64,000 nucleotides of DNA from Ustulina deusta. Its lineage: Eukaryota; Ascomycota; Sordariomycetes; Xylariales; Xylariaceae. Below the pieces are notes generated by a model, which made no database searches, had not been told where the DNA came from, and saw nothing but the letters and a program-made list of their open reading frames with translations. Shown here piece by piece: positions 61,301 through 64,000 of the stretch (positions within the stretch are counted from its first letter, which is position 1; every line of letters starts with the position of its first letter). Location of the stretch: positions 1,178,001 to 1,242,000 of the forward strand of contig JAJNNX010000002.1 of the NCBI GenBank assembly GCA_023159155.1, written 5' to 3'. The translations under genes and the position numbers were made by a program.

Positions 61301-61924
61301 CAAGTTTGTTGGATATACCCACGTTTTTAGAGCTTCGTGGTCTAGTTCATGATGTGTAGGTGGTTCTGGTGGTAAATCTGCACGAAAGGCGTGATTCCTA
61401 GATGACTGGACCGGCCTAGACGATTCATCCTCACGGGCTGTTTGTCCAAATAGAGTGGTTTGCCTAAAGGACGTCGTCTGCCCGCCAATTCGGGGACCAG
61501 GCCGAAAAGTCGTGTGACGGGCATTGTTAGCTCGTTGTAGATTTGATGGAGCGGTCGAGAATGCGTTTGATGAAAGATTTTCTAGGTCAACGAGATCGCT
61601 ACCTGTACCCAACGAATTGATATTTTGCTAAACGGCTAGTTAACATGAGTTGGCTGAGAGGAAACTCAATGATAGACACAAGCCTGCTAGGGAACAGTCA
61701 CGTGTGAGAGTGGTGAATGCCAAGAAGTGAAGGAAATAAAGACGTGTTGGGCGTCACAAAGAAGATCAACTCACCAGTGGGCGCGGCTGACGGGACACGG
61801 GGCCACCGAAAGGTACCGAGGGATTACGAGTTGAGCCAGTACGGGTCGGAGTGGTGGTCTGTGTCGCCGCGACTATGAAGTCCTCATCGGCGATGTCGTC
61901 GCCATCGAATTCATCTGAATCCAT
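58340..61924 (-). CDS. MPH1: Mph1/FANCM-type ATP-dependent DNA helicase
   Basis: Two exons, 61924-61775 and 61627-58340, encode 1145 residues; the 147-nt intron has GTGAGT and TTTAG sites and falls between codons. The N-terminus begins [16 protein letters not shown] as in fungal Mph1. Helicase motifs are in order: LPTGLGKT (Walker A, ending at residue 189), [11 protein letters not shown] (Ia), DEAH (285-288), LTATPG (III), the FANCM-type insert region, [11 protein letters not shown] (IV), [17 protein letters not shown] (V) and [14 protein letters not shown] (VI). The acidic, Lys/Ser-rich C-terminus is long and disordered. Mph1 is a 3'-5' helicase and D-loop/fork remodeller of the Fanconi pathway, acting in the nucleus in error-free bypass and crossover control. 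It is divergent from MEX67. Confidence 0.96.
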
Positions 61925-62973
61925 TGCGTAGGTGTTGTTGGAAATTACATTATGTGTGGTCGAGCGTAGTGATGGTGAGGAGCAGCTGGTGGTGACGGGA
62001 TCTTGAGAGTGCGTTTAATGGTAGAACGCGAGTATGATAGCATAGATTGGGTGGTAATTGCAATGGATCTCACCCTCGCGGTGCCAACAACAGCTTCGAG
62101 GGCTCAAAATAGACTCAAAATAGAGGTAGCCCCAAACGGCGAGCTTCTCTGCCACACTTGTACATCTAATCTTGGGAAGTTGCAGTTGGCACCTGGTACA
62201 AGAGCTGGGCGCCTAGCTCAGTCGCGTGGTCACATGACGGAGGCGTCTATGGCTAACTGAGGGGCAGAGTGCTACCTACAGAGATGTGGGTTATGCCGTG
62301 ATTTAACCAGGAGAGCTTGTGTACAAGCAAAAAAAGAGAATAAAAGTACCTACAGGCAAAAATCAGTGTCTCCCGTTTCTATCATCAAAGACCTGATTGA
62401 AATTAAACCTCAAAGCTTTTCTCTATTTTACCATCGATTCCAGGCTTCTGGAAGTTCACTTCAGATATCTGATACCTTAGGCTTATGCAAGGATGTGCCT
62501 TTAGCAAAAGCGGGACACGGCTGAGTCATCTCTGGCTGCCTGTGGTGCGCCTTGGGATTGGGACTAACCACTTTGGGACTAGTGTATATCCGTTGCACAC
62601 CTTATCGATTTGATTGTTCCTCCCTGCCTATGAATGCAGCCATTTTGTTCCGACGTCACTCTCCTCCCGACTTTCCTCTTCTTTTCAACAAACAAACGCA
62701 CCTTCTCGACGCGGCATCACCTCTCGATCGCCCACTTTGTTGCGCATGAGGGTTCTTTGTTCCTGATCAACTCCGCACCGCTAATAGACTCTTGTCTCAC
62801 TATCGTCTTTGTAGAGAAAGAAACGGATACCACCAGAGCGAATGGTCGCCTGACCTCGCGTGTCCCCTTCCGGCGCCTCAAACACTTGCCGTAATTCTGC
62901 CTTAACGAATTCCGCGCGACCTTGCGATCTAGCTATCTTCTGCTTCGCTCACACTACACAACCTGTCATCACA
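61925..62973. promoter_or_regulatory. divergent intergenic region between MPH1 and MEX67
   Basis: About 1 kb that should hold both promoters and leaders. C/T-rich sequence lies at about 62665-62900 upstream of MEX67. Frames here are short and overlap one another; the plus-strand frame that runs into MEX67 from 62860 is leader read-through. Confidence 0.5.
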
Positions 62974-64000
62974 ATGGCTCCCATCGGACCCAAGAAAGGA
63001 TCTGTTCCGAACCCCCGCGGCACGGGCAAGCCGAGCAATCGTGGCGGTATCTCCAAGCGTCGAGGTGCCAGCTCCCTCAAGGTTGATCGCGATGGTGATC
63101 TTAACATGGATGCATCTGCAATGGCCAACGCATCTCAATCACAACTGAAGCGATCCAAGAACAATTCCGCACCATCTGGACCAATCACACGGGCCTCATC
63201 ACGAAATCCAAGGCCAACAGCAAAAGCGCAGCAGATCATTCAGCGCGTTATAAATGGCGATACGTCCCAGATCTCAGCCCGTCGTGCCAGCCGACGCACT
63301 GACGCCACACCACTCGTTACCCTCAGGGTGGAGGGCTTGAAGGATAGCAAGGCTGCTTCTAACGAAGGCGGCGGGCTCAAGGAACTGCAGACCTTCCTCG
63401 AACGCAAGTCCCAAACTGTTGCACATATCGCACGAACCGTCAGGATAAGAAAGGTATGTTACAGACTTCCCCCACGGGCCTGGGAGGCTACGAAGCGACG
63501 CACATTCTCCGAAATCGTTATGCCAAATAACTCGCAAAAACGAGGAGATAGACAATCTCAACCGAGCAGCGTATTCATCCCGGGATCCTAGATTTTTGCC
63601 AAGGTTTCCACGCCTTGCTAACATCTAGTAGTCACAAGTGAGAGGTGACTTCGTCTACATCACAGCAAGCAAGGAAGATGCCCAGGAAATTCTCAAGATT
63701 AACAACTTCATCTTCGCCGGTGCAACTCTCCATATCACAGAAGCACCAGAAGGAACTGATCACAATTCGACACCACTGTCATCAACTGCCCTTGAGATAA
63801 AAGAACAACTCCGCAGTGTTCTCAGCTCACGTTACGACGTCGATGCCAAGCTACTAAACCTCTCCGCCCTAGGCGAAGACCCGTCCCTTAATCAGATGGG
63901 CTTCTTCAGTGGCGAGTCCACGGCTGAAAAGATGTTTCGTGCCTTGATGGCAGTTTGCGAGTCACTGTTCAAGACCGCGCAAGCCAAGCGCGATGCCGTC
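62974..64000 (+). CDS. MEX67: Mex67 (Tap/NXF1) mRNA export factor, 3' part cut by the window edge
   Basis: Exon 1 is 62974-63453 and exon 2 starts at 63632 and runs past the end, giving the first 283 residues. The intron has a GTATGT donor, a GCTAAC branch site and a tandem TAGTAG acceptor; only the second AG avoids an in-frame stop. The N-terminus is basic and disordered (MAPIGPKKGSVPNPRG, then GGISKRRGASS), as in NXF proteins. An RRM-like RNA-binding domain spans about residues 112-200 (PLVTLRVEGL to VYITASKEDAQEILKINN), and the start of the leucine-rich repeats follows (AKLLNLSALGED). Mex67 with Mtr2 carries mRNA through the nuclear pore. The missing part should encode the rest of the repeats, the NTF2-like and UBA domains. 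Confidence 0.93.

Overview
The window is nuclear DNA of a filamentous ascomycete (Pezizomycotina). The evidence is small spliceosomal introns (54-252 nt, GTAAGT/GTATGT/GTGAGT donors, CTAAC/CTGAC branch sites), an intron-containing nuclear tRNA, a HET-domain protein, an SebA/MsnA-type C2H2 factor and fungus-specific carbohydrate enzymes. I could not fix the genus from the sequence.

The window has two kinds of DNA. About 1-19.5 kb and 48.1-55.6 kb are gene-poor. The first is AT-rich up to about 7 kb and holds one tRNA-Leu, microsatellites and worn-down repeats whose differences are mostly transitions (RIP-like). Both stretches are dotted with the short words TAGTGTAG/CTACACTA and with CTAC/GTAG (TACCTAGGTA-like) tracts. 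I found no convincing protein gene in either.

The rest carries fourteen protein-coding genes whose exon structures could be worked out. In order they are: an Msn2/SebA-type zinc-finger stress regulator (+); Dph6-like diphthine-ammonia ligase (+); a secreted PL20-like polysaccharide lyase (+); Pxmp4/PMP24-type peroxisomal membrane protein (+); a GT69/CMT1-like mannosyltransferase (-); an APH-fold kinase-like protein (-); a SAM methyltransferase with an 11-nt microexon (+); LSm6 (-); a Rad60/Esc2/NIP45-like protein with SUMO-like domains (+); a membrane-anchored GH5 glycosidase (-); a small RNase III-like protein that has lost a metal ligand (+); a seven-helix GPCR-like receptor (-); a HET-domain protein (+); and the Mph1/FANCM helicase (-). 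A fifteenth gene, the mRNA exporter Mex67 (+), runs off the right edge.

These are mostly independent housekeeping genes in divergent or convergent pairs: LSm6/Rad60-like and Mph1/Mex67 share upstream regions, while methyltransferase/LSm6, Pxmp4/GT69 and HET/Mph1 converge. There is no operon and no secondary-metabolite core enzyme. Functional themes are RNA metabolism (LSm6, Mex67, RNase III-like), replication-fork repair (Mph1, Rad60-like), cell-surface or secreted carbohydrate work (PL20, GT69, GH5), and sensing or self-recognition (GPCR-like, HET, Msn2-like).
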